From contig NZ_JBMERR010000003.1 in NCBI RefSeq assembly GCF_048820915.1, positions 221,063 to 285,062 of the forward strand: 64,000 nucleotides of DNA, in the 5' to 3' direction. This document shows, in pieces, positions 15,751-24,198 of the stretch (positions are counted from its first letter, which is position 1; every line of letters begins with the position of its first letter). The notes under the pieces are model-generated. The model was not told the DNA's origin and did not search any database. It saw nothing but the letters and a program-made list of their open reading frames with translations. This DNA is from Cribrihabitans_A pelagius (lineage in GTDB: Bacteria > Pseudomonadota > Alphaproteobacteria > Rhodobacterales > Rhodobacteraceae). Position numbers and translations under genes: made by a program.

Positions 15751-16944
15751 ATGGTCCTCGACCTCCTGCGGCGCAGACAGCAGACCGGCGCTGACCCTCT
15801 CCAGACCAAAGCCAGCGCCGCCGCCCGCGTGGTGTCCTGGCAGGGGGCGGGCCGGGTGGCCTGGAGCCCGCGCGACAGTGTTTCGCTGACCCGCAGCGGC
15901 TTTGCCGGCAATCCGGTCGGTCATCGCGTGATCCGGCTGATCTCGGAAGCGGCGGCGGCGGTGCCGCTGGTGCTGCAGGACCGCCAGCAACGCTTTGACA
16001 GCCACCCGCTGCTGAGCCTTCTGGCGCGGCCGAACCCGGGTCTGGCGCAGGCCGGTCTGATGGAGGCGGTCTGCGGCCATCTGCTGCTTGCGGGCAACGC
16101 CTATGTCGAAGCGGTGCCGTCGGAAACCGGCCTGCCGGTCGAGCTGCACGTGCTGCGGCCGGACCGGATGTCGGTGGTGCCGGGGCCGGATGGCTGGCCT
16201 GCCGGATTTGAATACGCCGTGGGCGGGCGCAAGCACCGCTTTGCGGTGGAGGGCAGCCATAGCCCCATTTGTCACATCAAGAGCTTCCACCCGCAGGACG
16301 ACCATTATGGTCTCTCGCCCTTTCAGGCGGCGGCGATGGCGGTGGATGTGCATAACGCGGCCTCGCGCTGGTCCAAGGCCCTTCTGGACAATGCCGCACG
16401 CCCCTCCGGCGCGCTGGTCTGGAGCGGCTCGGACGGGCAGGGCCAGATGGCCGACGACCAGTTCCGGCGGCTGAGCGAGGAGATCCAGGCCAACTTTCAG
16501 GGCGCCTGCAATGCCGGGCGGCCGATGGTGCTGGAAGGCGGGCTGGACTGGAAGCCGATGGGGTTTTCGCCCTCGGACATGGAGTTTCAGAAGACCAAGG
16601 ACACCGCTGCGCGTGAGATCGCGCTGGCCTTTGGGGTGCCGCCGATGCTGCTCGGCATTCCGGGCGATGCCACCTATGCCAACTACCAGGAGGCCAACCG
16701 GGCGTTCTACCGGCTGACGGTGCTGCCGCTGGTCTCCAAGGTGACGGCGGCGCTGGCGGGCTGGCTCACCGGCTTTACCGGCGAGGCGCTGGTGCTGAAG
16801 CCCGACCCCGATCAGCTGCCCGCGCTGGCGGCCGAACGCGATGCGCAGTGGCGCCGGGTGGCGGAGGCGGATTTCCTGAGCCGGGCCGAGAAGCGCCAGC
16901 TGTTGGGCCTGCCGCCGGAAACCGGGAGCGGCGGCGATGAGTGA
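15751..16944 (+). CDS. GTA portal protein (gp3)
   Basis: 397 residues of the HK97/SPP1-type portal family. Recognisable parts are GNPVGHRVIRLISEAAAAVPL near the N-terminus, LLLAGNAYVEAV, the wing region VGGRKHRF, and GVPPMLLGIPGDATYANYQEANRAFYR towards the C-terminus. It forms the dodecameric ring for DNA entry and exit. ATG 15751 follows AAGGAG; its 3' end overlaps gp3.5 by 8 nt. Confidence 0.95.
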   Translation: MVLDLLRRRQQTGADPLQTKASAAARVVSWQGAGRVAWSPRDSVSLTRSGFAGNPVGHRVIRLISEAAAAVPLVLQDRQQRFDSHPLLSLLARPNPGLAQAGLMEAVCGHLLLAGNAYVEAVPSETGLPVELHVLRPDRMSVVPGPDGWPAGFEYAVGGRKHRFAVEGSHSPICHIKSFHPQDDHYGLSPFQAAAMAVDVHNAASRWSKALLDNAARPSGALVWSGSDGQGQMADDQFRRLSEEIQANFQGACNAGRPMVLEGGLDWKPMGFSPSDMEFQKTKDTAAREIALAFGVPPMLLGIPGDATYANYQEANRAFYRLTVLPLVSKVTAALAGWLTGFTGEALVLKPDPDQLPALAAERDAQWRRVAEADFLSRAEKRQLLGLPPETGSGGDE

Positions 16945-17155
16945 ACATCCGATACACGCCTTCGACTGCTCGCCCGGGCTGCGGCTGAGCGCGCATGAGC
17001 GGGTGGCCCAGATCCAGAACGAGGCGGTGAACCGGCGGCTGGACCGGATCGAGCAGATGATGGAGCGGCTGGAACGGCGGCTGTGGCTCACCGTTTATGG
17101 CGTGGCCGCGGGGATCCTGGCGCAGGCGTTCCAATCTTTTCTGGCGGTGCAATAG
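16937..17155 (+). CDS. GTA gp3.5 small membrane-segment protein
   Basis: 72 residues with a central charged helix (RVAQIQNEAVNRRLDRIEQMMERLERR) and a C-terminal hydrophobic segment (LTVYGVAAGILAQAFQSFL). Its position between portal and protease matches orf g3.5 of RcGTA. Its role is not established. Confidence 0.8.
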   Translation: MSEHPIHAFDCSPGLRLSAHERVAQIQNEAVNRRLDRIEQMMERLERRLWLTVYGVAAGILAQAFQSFLAVQ

Positions 17156-17187
17156 GCGCCTTTACAGCAGGTTGCGAGGTATTTCTC

Positions 17188-17790
17188 ATGCAGGAAGACG
17201 AATGGGCCGAGGCCCGGCTGGAGCATAAATTTGCGCGCTTCGGCGAGGGGCTCTCGGTCGAGGGCGCAGAAGGCAGCGCGGCCGAGGCGCGGGTGATTTC
17301 GGGCTATGCCAGCCTTTTCGGCGAGACCGACCAGGGCGGTGATGCGGTGATGCCCGGCGCCTATGCGGCCTCGCTCAAGGCGCTCGCTGCCGAGGGGCGC
17401 ACGGTCAAGATGCTGTGGCAGCACGACCCGGCGCAGCCGATCGGCGTCTGGGACGAGCTGCGCGAAGACAACCGCGGGCTCTGGGTCAAGGGGCGGCTGC
17501 TGACGGCGACGCCTAAGGGCGCCGAGGCCGCGGCGCTGATCGCGGCGGGCGCCATCGACGGGCTGTCGATCGGCTACCGCACGGTGAAATCCGCCCGCAG
17601 CCAAAGCGGCACCCGGCAGCTGTTGCAGGTGGATCTTTGGGAGGTGTCGCTGGTCACCTTCCCGATGCTGCCGGCCGCGCGCGTCGCCGCCAAGTCCGCG
17701 CCCCGCGAAAGTGAGGCGCAGGCGCTCCGGGCGCTGGCCCGGGGCTTGCGCCAACTCACCCATGATCTCAAGGCAGGACAGACCCCATGA
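17188..17790 (+). CDS. GTA prohead protease (gp4)
   Basis: 200 residues of the U35 / HK97 prohead protease fold: VISGYASLFGETDQGGD, KMLWQHDPAQPIGVW with the candidate catalytic His, and AIDGLSIGYRTV with the candidate Ser. It trims the capsid N-terminus during maturation. The start at 17188 is chosen because family similarity starts there; the end overlaps the capsid start by 4 nt (ATGA). Confidence 0.93.
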   Translation: MQEDEWAEARLEHKFARFGEGLSVEGAEGSAAEARVISGYASLFGETDQGGDAVMPGAYAASLKALAAEGRTVKMLWQHDPAQPIGVWDELREDNRGLWVKGRLLTATPKGAEAAALIAAGAIDGLSIGYRTVKSARSQSGTRQLLQVDLWEVSLVTFPMLPAARVAAKSAPRESEAQALRALARGLRQLTHDLKAGQTP

Positions 17791-19013
17791 GTACAGACCC
17801 CATGATTAAGGGCTCCATGAGTAAGGGCCCCATGAACACGGCCCCCCGCCCGGCGGACCCCGGGACCGGCCCCGCCCTGGCCCAGGAAATGCAGGAGGCG
17901 GTCTCCGGCTTCCTTCACGAATTCAAGGGCTTCCGGAACGACATTACGGCGAAACTGAAACAGGCAGAAGAGCGTATGAACATGCTGGACAGAAAAACCC
18001 TCCCCGCTGGCCGCCCCCCTCTGGCCGCCGCCCAGGACCTGGGCGCCCCGCATCAGAAGGCGTTCGACGCCTATCTGCGAACCGGTGACGACGATGGGAT
18101 GCGCGGGCTGGAGCTGGACACCAAGGCGATGTCCGCGGCGGTGAACAGCGACGGCGGCTACCTGGTCGACCCGCAGACCGCGGAGACGGTGAAATCGGTG
18201 CTGCAATCCTCGGCCTCGATCCGGGCGGTGGCCTCGGTGGTGCATGTGGAGGCCTCCTCCTTCGATGTGCTGATCGATCATACCGATGTCGGGGCCGGCT
18301 GGGCGGCAGAAGCTGGCCCGGCGGCGGAGAGCGGCACGCCGTCGATCGACCGTATCACCATCCCGCTGCACGAGCTGTCGGCGCTGCCCAAGGCCTCGCA
18401 GCGGCTGCTCGATGACAGCGCCTTCGATATCGAAGGCTGGCTGGCGGGCCGGATCGCAGACAAATTCGCCCGCGCCGAGGCCGCCGCCTTCATCTCCGGC
18501 GATGGCGCCGACAAGCCGACTGGCATCCTGAACCACACCGCGGTGGACGATGACATCTGGACCTGGGGCAGCCTCGGCTATGTCGCCTCCGGCAGCGACG
18601 GCGCGGTCGGCAACGGTGATGCCATCATCGACCTGGTTTATGCGCTGGGGGCGCAGTACCGCGCCAATGCGACCTTCGTGATGAATTCCAAGACCGCGGG
18701 CCAGGTGCGCAAGCTGAAGGACGCTGACGGCCGCTTCTTGTGGTCCGACGGGCTGGCAGCCGGTGAGCCTGCCCGGCTGATGGGCTACCCGGTACTGATC
18801 GCCGAAGACATGCCGGACCCGGCCACCAACAGTTATTCCGTGGCCTTCGGCGACTTCCGTGCGGGTTACACCATCGCCGAGCGGCCGGACCTCCGTGTGC
18901 TGCGCGACCCGTTCAGCGCCAAGCCGCATGTGCTGTTCTACGCCACCAAGCGCATCGGCGGCGGGGTCAGCGATTTTGCCGCGATCAAGCTTCTGAAATT
19001 CGGTCTCAGCTAA
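17787..19013 (+). CDS. GTA major capsid protein (gp5)
   Basis: 408 residues, HK97 fold. A scaffold-like N-terminal delta domain with predicted coiled coil (FLHEFKGFRNDITAKLKQAEERM) is followed by the mature shell from about residue 90, including NSDGGYLVDPQTAETV, the E-loop/P-domain region, GYPVLIAEDMPDP and DFRAGYTIAERPDLRVLRDPFS. The first 17 codons contain four Met in a quasi-repeat (MSTDPMIKGSMSKGPMN), so the true start could be internal. The N-terminal region is presumably removed by gp4. Confidence 0.95.
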   Translation: MSTDPMIKGSMSKGPMNTAPRPADPGTGPALAQEMQEAVSGFLHEFKGFRNDITAKLKQAEERMNMLDRKTLPAGRPPLAAAQDLGAPHQKAFDAYLRTGDDDGMRGLELDTKAMSAAVNSDGGYLVDPQTAETVKSVLQSSASIRAVASVVHVEASSFDVLIDHTDVGAGWAAEAGPAAESGTPSIDRITIPLHELSALPKASQRLLDDSAFDIEGWLAGRIADKFARAEAAAFISGDGADKPTGILNHTAVDDDIWTWGSLGYVASGSDGAVGNGDAIIDLVYALGAQYRANATFVMNSKTAGQVRKLKDADGRFLWSDGLAAGEPARLMGYPVLIAEDMPDPATNSYSVAFGDFRAGYTIAERPDLRVLRDPFSAKPHVLFYATKRIGGGVSDFAAIKLLKFGLS

Positions 19014-19192
19014 CCCCGGGACCGATGGCGGGACCGGCAGCCCGGTTCCGCCGGCGGGCACGCGCCACCTATCCTGCTGCCGTCCAGCTGCTCCCCCTCC
19101 GTCCGAGCGGCAGCAGGCGGCGTGTGCCTGCCGCACTCTCGTCAACATCAGAACAGGGCCAGGAACGGGGGCCGGGCTTACGGAGTGAAATG

Positions 19193-19792
19193 ATGATGCT
19201 GAGCGAAGTGACACCGGTGCCCCAGGCCGCTCTGCCGCTGGAGGCGTTCAAGGCGCATCTGCGGCTGGGCACCGGCTTTGGCGAGGACAGCCTCCAGGAC
19301 GAGGTGCTGGCGGGTTTCCTGCGCGCGGCGGTGGCGGCGGTGGAAGGAAGGACCGGCAAGGCACTGATTGCGCGCACGTTTTCCTGGCAGCTCCTGAAGT
19401 GGCGCGACCGCAGCCTGCAGGTGCTGCCGATCGCGCCGGTCAAAGCGGTGCACTCGGTGGTGATCCGGGACGCGGCGGGCGGCGAGACTACCGTAGCGGC
19501 CAGCCGCTACCGGCTGGAAGAGGACAGCCACTACCCGCGGCTGCATGCCGTTGGCGGACCCCTGCCCGAGGTGCCATCGGGCGGGTTGCTGCGGATTACC
19601 CTGGAGGCAGGCATGGCCGCGGACTGGGGCGGGCTGCCTGCCGATCTGGGCCAGGCGGTGATGCTGCTGGCGTCGCATTATTACGAATACCGCAGCGACA
19701 CCGGGCTGCACGGCGGCTGCATGCCTTTTGGCGTGACCAGCCTGATCGAACGCTACCGCGCTCTGCGCCTGAGCCTCGGGAGGGTGTCATGA
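19193..19792 (+). CDS. GTA head-tail connector (gp6)
   Basis: About 199 residues of the phage gp6-like head-tail adaptor family: LPLEAFKAHLRL, helix VAAVEGRTGKALI, and C-terminal LGQAVMLLASHYYEYRSD. Three consecutive ATGs (19190, 19193, 19196) follow GGAG; 19193 gives good spacing. It forms the ring below the portal. A 180-nt non-coding gap precedes it, and it overlaps gp7 by 4 nt. Confidence 0.9.
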   Translation: MMLSEVTPVPQAALPLEAFKAHLRLGTGFGEDSLQDEVLAGFLRAAVAAVEGRTGKALIARTFSWQLLKWRDRSLQVLPIAPVKAVHSVVIRDAAGGETTVAASRYRLEEDSHYPRLHAVGGPLPEVPSGGLLRITLEAGMAADWGGLPADLGQAVMLLASHYYEYRSDTGLHGGCMPFGVTSLIERYRALRLSLGRVS

Positions 19793-20136
19793 GCGGTCGG
19801 ACGCAAACCAGGCTGACGCGCCGCCTGGTGCTGGAGGACCCGCAGCGCAGCAGCGATGGCGCGGGCGGCTTTACCGAGGCCTGGGTTGCGCGCGGCACGC
19901 TCTGGGCCGGGGTGAAAGCGCTCAGCGGCCGCACAGGCGCGCGCGAGGGTGCGAGTGTCTCGCTGCAACGCTACCGGATCACCTTGCGCGCGGCGCCCGC
20001 GGGCTCGGCGGCGCGGCCGCGGCCCGATCAGCGTTTTCGCGACGGCAGCCGTGTCTTCCGCATTGACGCGGTGGCGGAGTCGGACCCGGACGGGCGCTAT
20101 CTCACATGTTTTGCAACCGAGGAGGTGAGCGGATGA
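19789..20136 (+). CDS. GTA head-completion/stopper protein (gp7)
   Basis: 115 residues resembling SPP1 gp16-like head closure proteins: LTRRLVLEDPQRSSDGAGGF, LWAGVKALSG, then DGSRVFRIDAVAESDPDGRYLTC. It overlaps gp6 and gp8 by 4 nt each. Position and motifs agree with RcGTA gp7. Confidence 0.88.
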   Translation: MSGRTQTRLTRRLVLEDPQRSSDGAGGFTEAWVARGTLWAGVKALSGRTGAREGASVSLQRYRITLRAAPAGSAARPRPDQRFRDGSRVFRIDAVAESDPDGRYLTCFATEEVSG

Positions 20137-20540
20137 CCTATGCCCTTGCCCAGGCCCTGCAGGCGGCTGTCTATCAGCACCTGCTGGCAGATACCGGACT
20201 CGCGGCGCTGGTCGGCACTGCCGTCTATGACGCGCTGCCTGCCGGGAGCTTGCCGCAGACCTACGTCGCGCTGGGGCCGGAGGAGGCGCGTGCGCAGGGT
20301 GATCGCAGCGCCGGCGGCGCCGAGCACCGGTTCACCGTCACCGTGGTGACCGGCACGGCCGGGTTTTCCGCCGCCAAAACAGTCGCGGGTGCGGTCTGCG
20401 ATGCGCTGGAGGACGCTCCGCTTGCGCTGGCGCGCGGCCACCTGACCGGCCTCTGGTTCGACCGCGCCCGGGCGGAGGCGCTGAAGGACGGCGGCCGCAG
20501 CATCACGCTGCGCTTCCGCGCCAGGGTCGACGACGCCTAG
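20133..20540 (+). CDS. GTA tail terminator (gp8, DUF3168)
   Basis: 135 residues of the DUF3168 tail-completion family, with LQAAVYQHLLADTGLAALVG at the N-terminus, LPQTYVALGPEEAR, then a beta hairpin HRFTVTVVTGTAGF. It caps the head-proximal end of the tail tube. Confidence 0.9.
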   Translation: MTYALAQALQAAVYQHLLADTGLAALVGTAVYDALPAGSLPQTYVALGPEEARAQGDRSAGGAEHRFTVTVVTGTAGFSAAKTVAGAVCDALEDAPLALARGHLTGLWFDRARAEALKDGGRSITLRFRARVDDA

Positions 20541-20593
20541 CCGCGCTGCCTGAGAAGCCAGATGAAACAAGTTGAAATACTGGAGAAAAAGCG

Positions 20594-21007
20594 ATGACAG
20601 CCCAGAACGGCAAGGACCTCTTGGTCAAGGTGGACATGAATGGCGCGGGCCTGTTTGAGACCGTCGCGGGGCTGCGCGCCACGCGGATCAGCTTCAACGC
20701 CGAAAGCGTCGACGTGACCAGCCTGGAAAGCCAGGGCGGCTGGCGCGAGCTGCTGGCCGGGGCGGGCGTGCGTTCGGCCAATATCTCGGGCTCGGGCGTG
20801 TTTCGCGACGCGGCGACGGACGAGCGCGCGCGGCAGCTGTTCTTTGACGGGGTGACGCCGGCCTTCCAGGTGGTGATCCCGGATTTCGGCATTGTCGAAG
20901 GTCCGTTCCAGGTTACCGCGCTGGAATATGCGGGCAGCCATAATGGCGAGGCGACTTATGAGCTGTCGCTCGCCAGCGCCGGTGCGCTCAGCTTCACGGC
21001 GGTATGA
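20594..21007 (+). CDS. GTA major tail tube protein (gp9)
   Basis: 137 residues, TP901-1-type major tail family: MTAQNGKDLLVKVDMNGAG, VDVTSLESQGGWRELLAGAGVRSANISGSGVF, then FQVVIPDFGIVEGPFQVTALEYAG. It stacks as rings to form the tube. It is preceded by a 53-nt gap and its own purine-rich ribosome site, consistent with higher translation. Confidence 0.93.
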   Translation: MTAQNGKDLLVKVDMNGAGLFETVAGLRATRISFNAESVDVTSLESQGGWRELLAGAGVRSANISGSGVFRDAATDERARQLFFDGVTPAFQVVIPDFGIVEGPFQVTALEYAGSHNGEATYELSLASAGALSFTAV

Positions 21008-21010
21008 GCG

Positions 21011-21331
21011 ATGGTGAATCCTCACGCTGGCGAAGCGGAATTGGTCATAGGCGGGCGTGCCTACACGCTGAAGCTCACGCTTGGCGCCCTGGCAGGGCTG
21101 GAGGCCGCGCTGGAGGCGGAGACGCTGGTGGAGCTGGTGCGGCGGTTCGAACAGGGCCGGTTTTCCGCCAGCGATGTGCTGGCGCTGCTGGCAGCGGGCC
21201 TGCAGGGCGGCGGCCATGCCACCAGCCGGGAGGCCCTGGCGACGGCCGAGATCACAGGCGGTCCGGTGCAGGCGGCGCGGGTGGCGGCGACGCTGCTTGC
21301 GCGCAGCTTTGCCCTGCCGGAGGCGCCGTGA
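21011..21331 (+). CDS. GTA tail assembly chaperone (gp10)
   Basis: 106 residues of the gene transfer agent gp10 family: ELVIGGRAYTLKLTLGALAGLEAALEAETLVELVRRF, then a C-terminal helix. It begins 3 nt after gp9 and overlaps the following gene as GTGA. Confidence 0.9.
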   Translation: MVNPHAGEAELVIGGRAYTLKLTLGALAGLEAALEAETLVELVRRFEQGRFSASDVLALLAAGLQGGGHATSREALATAEITGGPVQAARVAATLLARSFALPEAP

Positions 21332-21534
21332 GCGGCTTTGACTGGCCCGGGCTGATGCGCGCAGGGATCGCGGGGCTGCGGCTGCAGCCGCGGGATTTCT
21401 GGCAGCTGACCCCGGCCGAGCTGCAGCTGATGCTGGGCCAGGCCCGCGGCGCGCCGCCGGTGAGCCGCAGCCGCCTGGCCGAGATGATGCGTGCCTTTCC
21501 CGACATGCCGCCCCCGGAGCAACAGGAGGACTGA
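21328..21534 (+). CDS. GTA gp10.1-like small tail chaperone
   Basis: 68 residues from a GTG overlapping the gp10 stop. FDWPGLMRAGIAGLRLQPRDFWQLTPAELQLML is the characteristic block of the small phage tail assembly chaperone (TAC) that follows gp10. In long-tailed phages this position often holds a frameshift product; here it is a separate overlapping gene. Confidence 0.88.
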   Translation: MSGFDWPGLMRAGIAGLRLQPRDFWQLTPAELQLMLGQARGAPPVSRSRLAEMMRAFPDMPPPEQQED

Positions 21535-21537
21535 TCC

Positions 21538-22191
21538 ATGGCTGAACTAGAGATGGCAGAGCTGGAACTGCAGGGCGAGGCGCTTGGCGACGCGCTTGGC
21601 GGCGCCGCGGGCATGGCGGCGGCCTTCTCGGCGGAACTGGCGCAGGTAAAGGCGGGCTTTGCCGAGGCCGGCAAGGACGCCCGCAGTCTGGAACGCGGCA
21701 TTTCCAAGGGCTTGCGGCGGGCTTTTGAAGATCTCGCCTACGACGGGCAGAGCCTGTCGGAGGCGCTGGAAACCCTCGCCCGGACGATGATCCGCACCAC
21801 CTATAACAGCGCGATGAAACCGGCGACCGACCGGATCGGCGGCAGCCTCGCGGATGGCTTGGGCAAGCTGGTGGAGGGACTCTTGCCCTTTGCCGCGGGC
21901 GGAGCCTTCAGCCAGGGACGGGTGATGCCCTTTGCCCGCGGCGGCGTGGTCAGCGGGCCGGTGGCCTTCCCGATGCGCGGCGCCACCGGCCTGATGGGGG
22001 AAGCCGGGCCGGAGGCGATCCTGCCCCTTACCCGCGGCGCCGATGGCAGCCTTGGCGTGCGCAGCCAGGGCGGCGGCGTGAATGTTGTGATGAATATCAC
22101 GACTCCCGACGTCAAAGGCTTTGAACGCAGCCGCGGCCAGATCGCCGCACAGGTCTCCCGGGCCCTGGCCCGCGGCAGCCGAAACCGTTAA
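21538..22191 (+). CDS. GTA tape measure protein (gp11)
   Basis: 217 residues. The first half is helical (AELAQVKAGFAEAGKDARSLERGISKGL, then FEDLAYDG...TLARTMIRTTYNSAM); the second half is Gly-rich with FAAGGAFSQGRVMPFARGGVVSGPVAFPM and GEAGPEAILPL, typical of tape measure C-termini. The short length fits the very short tail of GTA particles. Confidence 0.9.
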   Translation: MAELEMAELELQGEALGDALGGAAGMAAAFSAELAQVKAGFAEAGKDARSLERGISKGLRRAFEDLAYDGQSLSEALETLARTMIRTTYNSAMKPATDRIGGSLADGLGKLVEGLLPFAAGGAFSQGRVMPFARGGVVSGPVAFPMRGATGLMGEAGPEAILPLTRGADGSLGVRSQGGGVNVVMNITTPDVKGFERSRGQIAAQVSRALARGSRNR

Positions 22192-22208
22192 CTGCGGAAG
22201 GTAACTGC

Positions 22209-22841
22209 ATGAATTTTCACGAAGTCCGCTTTCCTGCCTCGCTCAGCTTCGGCTCCATCGGGGGGCCTGAGCGGCGCACCGACGTGGTGACACTCGCCAA
22301 TGGATTCGAGGAGCGCAACACCCCTTGGGCACACTCCCGCCGCCGCTATGACGCGGGTGTGGGGCTGCGCGCGCTGGAAGACATAGAAACGCTGATCGCC
22401 TTTTTCGAGGCCCGGCGCGGCCAGATGTACGGCTTTCGCTGGAAGGACTGGAGCGACTACAAGTCCGCCCGCGCCACCGCCGATGTCGACTTCCTCGACC
22501 AGCGCATCGGAACCGGCGACGGCGCCACCGTCACCTTTCAGCTGAGCAAGAGCTACCGCTCCGGCGATCACAGCTACCAGCGTCCGATCGCGAAGCCGGT
22601 GGCGGGCACGGTGCGGCTCGGGATCGAGCAGGACGAGCTGCGCGAAGGCGTGGACTTCACGCTCGACTCCACGACCGGCCAGGTGGTGCTCTCCTATCCG
22701 CCGGAGCAGGGGCTGAGCATCCATGCAGGCTTCCAGTTCGACGTGCCGGTGCGGTTCGACACCGGGCAGATCCAGACCAGCGTTGCCTCCTTCCAGGCGG
22801 GCGAAGTTCCCGCCGTGCCGGTGGTGGAGGTGCGGGTATGA
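22209..22841 (+). CDS. GTA distal tail protein (gp12, DUF2460)
   Basis: 210 residues of the DUF2460 family: FHEVRFPASLSFGSIGGPERRTDVV, NTPWAHSRRRYDAG, FEARRGQMYGFRWKDWSDYKS, and a C-terminal beta domain ending FDVPVRFDTGQIQTSVASF. It forms the hexameric ring at the tail end. It overlaps gp13 by 4 nt. Confidence 0.93.
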   Translation: MNFHEVRFPASLSFGSIGGPERRTDVVTLANGFEERNTPWAHSRRRYDAGVGLRALEDIETLIAFFEARRGQMYGFRWKDWSDYKSARATADVDFLDQRIGTGDGATVTFQLSKSYRSGDHSYQRPIAKPVAGTVRLGIEQDELREGVDFTLDSTTGQVVLSYPPEQGLSIHAGFQFDVPVRFDTGQIQTSVASFQAGEVPAVPVVEVRV

Positions 22842-23725
22842 GCGGACCTTCGGCAGAGTTCCGCGCCCATGCCGGCTCCGGGCTCACCACCCTGTGCCGG
22901 GCCTGGGCGGTCTCCCGCGCGGACGGGGTGGTCTTCGGTTTCACCGACCACGACTGCCCGCTGGCCTTCGAAGGCGTCACGTTCGAGCCCGGCAGCGGCC
23001 TCACTGCGCGGGCATTGCAGCAGGCCACGGGCCTCTCGGTCGACAACAGCGAGGCACTCGGGGTGCTCTCTGCCGCCGCGGTGCGGGAGGAGGACATCGA
23101 TGCCGGCCGCTTTGACAATGCGGATGTGCGCTGCTGGCTTGTCAATTGGCAGGATGTGTCGCAGCGCTGGCTGCAATTCCGCGGCACGATCGGCGAGATC
23201 CGCCGTGCGGGCGGCGCTTTTGAGGCCGAATTGCGCGGGCTGACCGAAGCGCTGAACCGGCCCCTGGGGCGGATTTACCAGAAACCTTGTACTGCCGTCC
23301 TGGGAGATGCCGGCTGCCGGTTTGATCTGGAGACGCCGGGCTATGCGGTGGAGCTTGCAGCAGAGGTGGCCGAGGGTTCGGAGCGGTTCCAGTGGGACGC
23401 GCTTGCCGGCTTCGAGCCAGGCTGGTTCGCCGGCGGGCGGCTTTCGGTGCTGAGCGGCGCGGCAGAGGGCCTCTGGAGTATGGTCAAGACCGACCGCAGC
23501 GATGCTTCGGGCCGCAGCCTCGCCCTGTGGCAGCCGGTCCGCGCGCCGGTGGCGCCGGGCGATCTGCTGCGGCTGGACGCGGGCTGCGACAAGCGGATGG
23601 AGACCTGCCGGTTGAAGTTCAACAACCTGCTGAACTTCCAGGGCTTCCCCGATATTCCCGGCGAAGACTGGGTGATGGCGGTGCCGCACCAGTCGGGCCG
23701 CAACAGCGGCGGCAGCCGCCGATGA
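22838..23725 (+). CDS. GTA hub protein (gp13, DUF2163)
   Basis: 295 residues of the DUF2163 / phage BR0599 family (CRAWAVSRADGVVFGFTDHD at the N-terminus). Four well-spaced Cys, C151 (KPCTAV), C160 (DAGCRF), C250 (DAGCDK) and C257 (METCRL), match the iron-sulfur site of lambda gpL-like hub proteins. That an Fe-S cluster forms here is inference from the pattern. It overlaps gp12 and gp14 by 4 nt. Confidence 0.92.
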   Translation: MSGPSAEFRAHAGSGLTTLCRAWAVSRADGVVFGFTDHDCPLAFEGVTFEPGSGLTARALQQATGLSVDNSEALGVLSAAAVREEDIDAGRFDNADVRCWLVNWQDVSQRWLQFRGTIGEIRRAGGAFEAELRGLTEALNRPLGRIYQKPCTAVLGDAGCRFDLETPGYAVELAAEVAEGSERFQWDALAGFEPGWFAGGRLSVLSGAAEGLWSMVKTDRSDASGRSLALWQPVRAPVAPGDLLRLDAGCDKRMETCRLKFNNLLNFQGFPDIPGEDWVMAVPHQSGRNSGGSRR

Positions 23726-24198
23726 GTGCGCGTGTGGTCGCGCTGGCGCGCGTTTGGATCGGGACGCCCTACGTGCATCAGGCCTCCTGCCGGGGCGCGG
23801 GCTGTGATTGCCTGGGGCTGATCCGCGGACTCTGGCGCGAGCTCCACGGGGCTGAGCCCGAGACCGCGCCGCCCTACACGATGGACTGGGACGAGCCGCA
23901 GCGGCTGGAGCGGCTGTGGCAGGCGGCGCGGCGGCATCTGGTGGCGAAGCCGCTCGTTGAGGCCGCGCCGGGGGATGTGATCCTGTTCCGGATGCGCGAA
24001 GGCGCGGTGGCCAAGCATCTGGGGGTGCAGTCGGCGATTGCCGGCGGTTCCTGTCCCGTCGGCCAGGCGGAGCGGGTTAACCGCGGCGCCGCCTTCATCC
24101 ACGCCTACGCGGGCCATGGCGTTGTCGAAAGCCCGCTCACCCCGCCCTGGCAGCGCCGCATCGTGGCGCGGTTTCACTTCCCGAAGGAGCAGATCTGA
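23722..24198 (+). CDS. GTA tail NlpC/P60-type peptidase (gp14)
   Basis: 158 residues. VALARVWIGTPYVHQAS then GCDCLGLIRGLW places the nucleophile Cys, KHLGVQSA and FIHAYAGHGVV carry the candidate His. It probably cleaves peptidoglycan peptides to let DNA through the periplasm. It overlaps gp13 by 4 nt and megatron by 1 nt. Confidence 0.93.
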   Translation: MSARVVALARVWIGTPYVHQASCRGAGCDCLGLIRGLWRELHGAEPETAPPYTMDWDEPQRLERLWQAARRHLVAKPLVEAAPGDVILFRMREGAVAKHLGVQSAIAGGSCPVGQAERVNRGAAFIHAYAGHGVVESPLTPPWQRRIVARFHFPKEQI

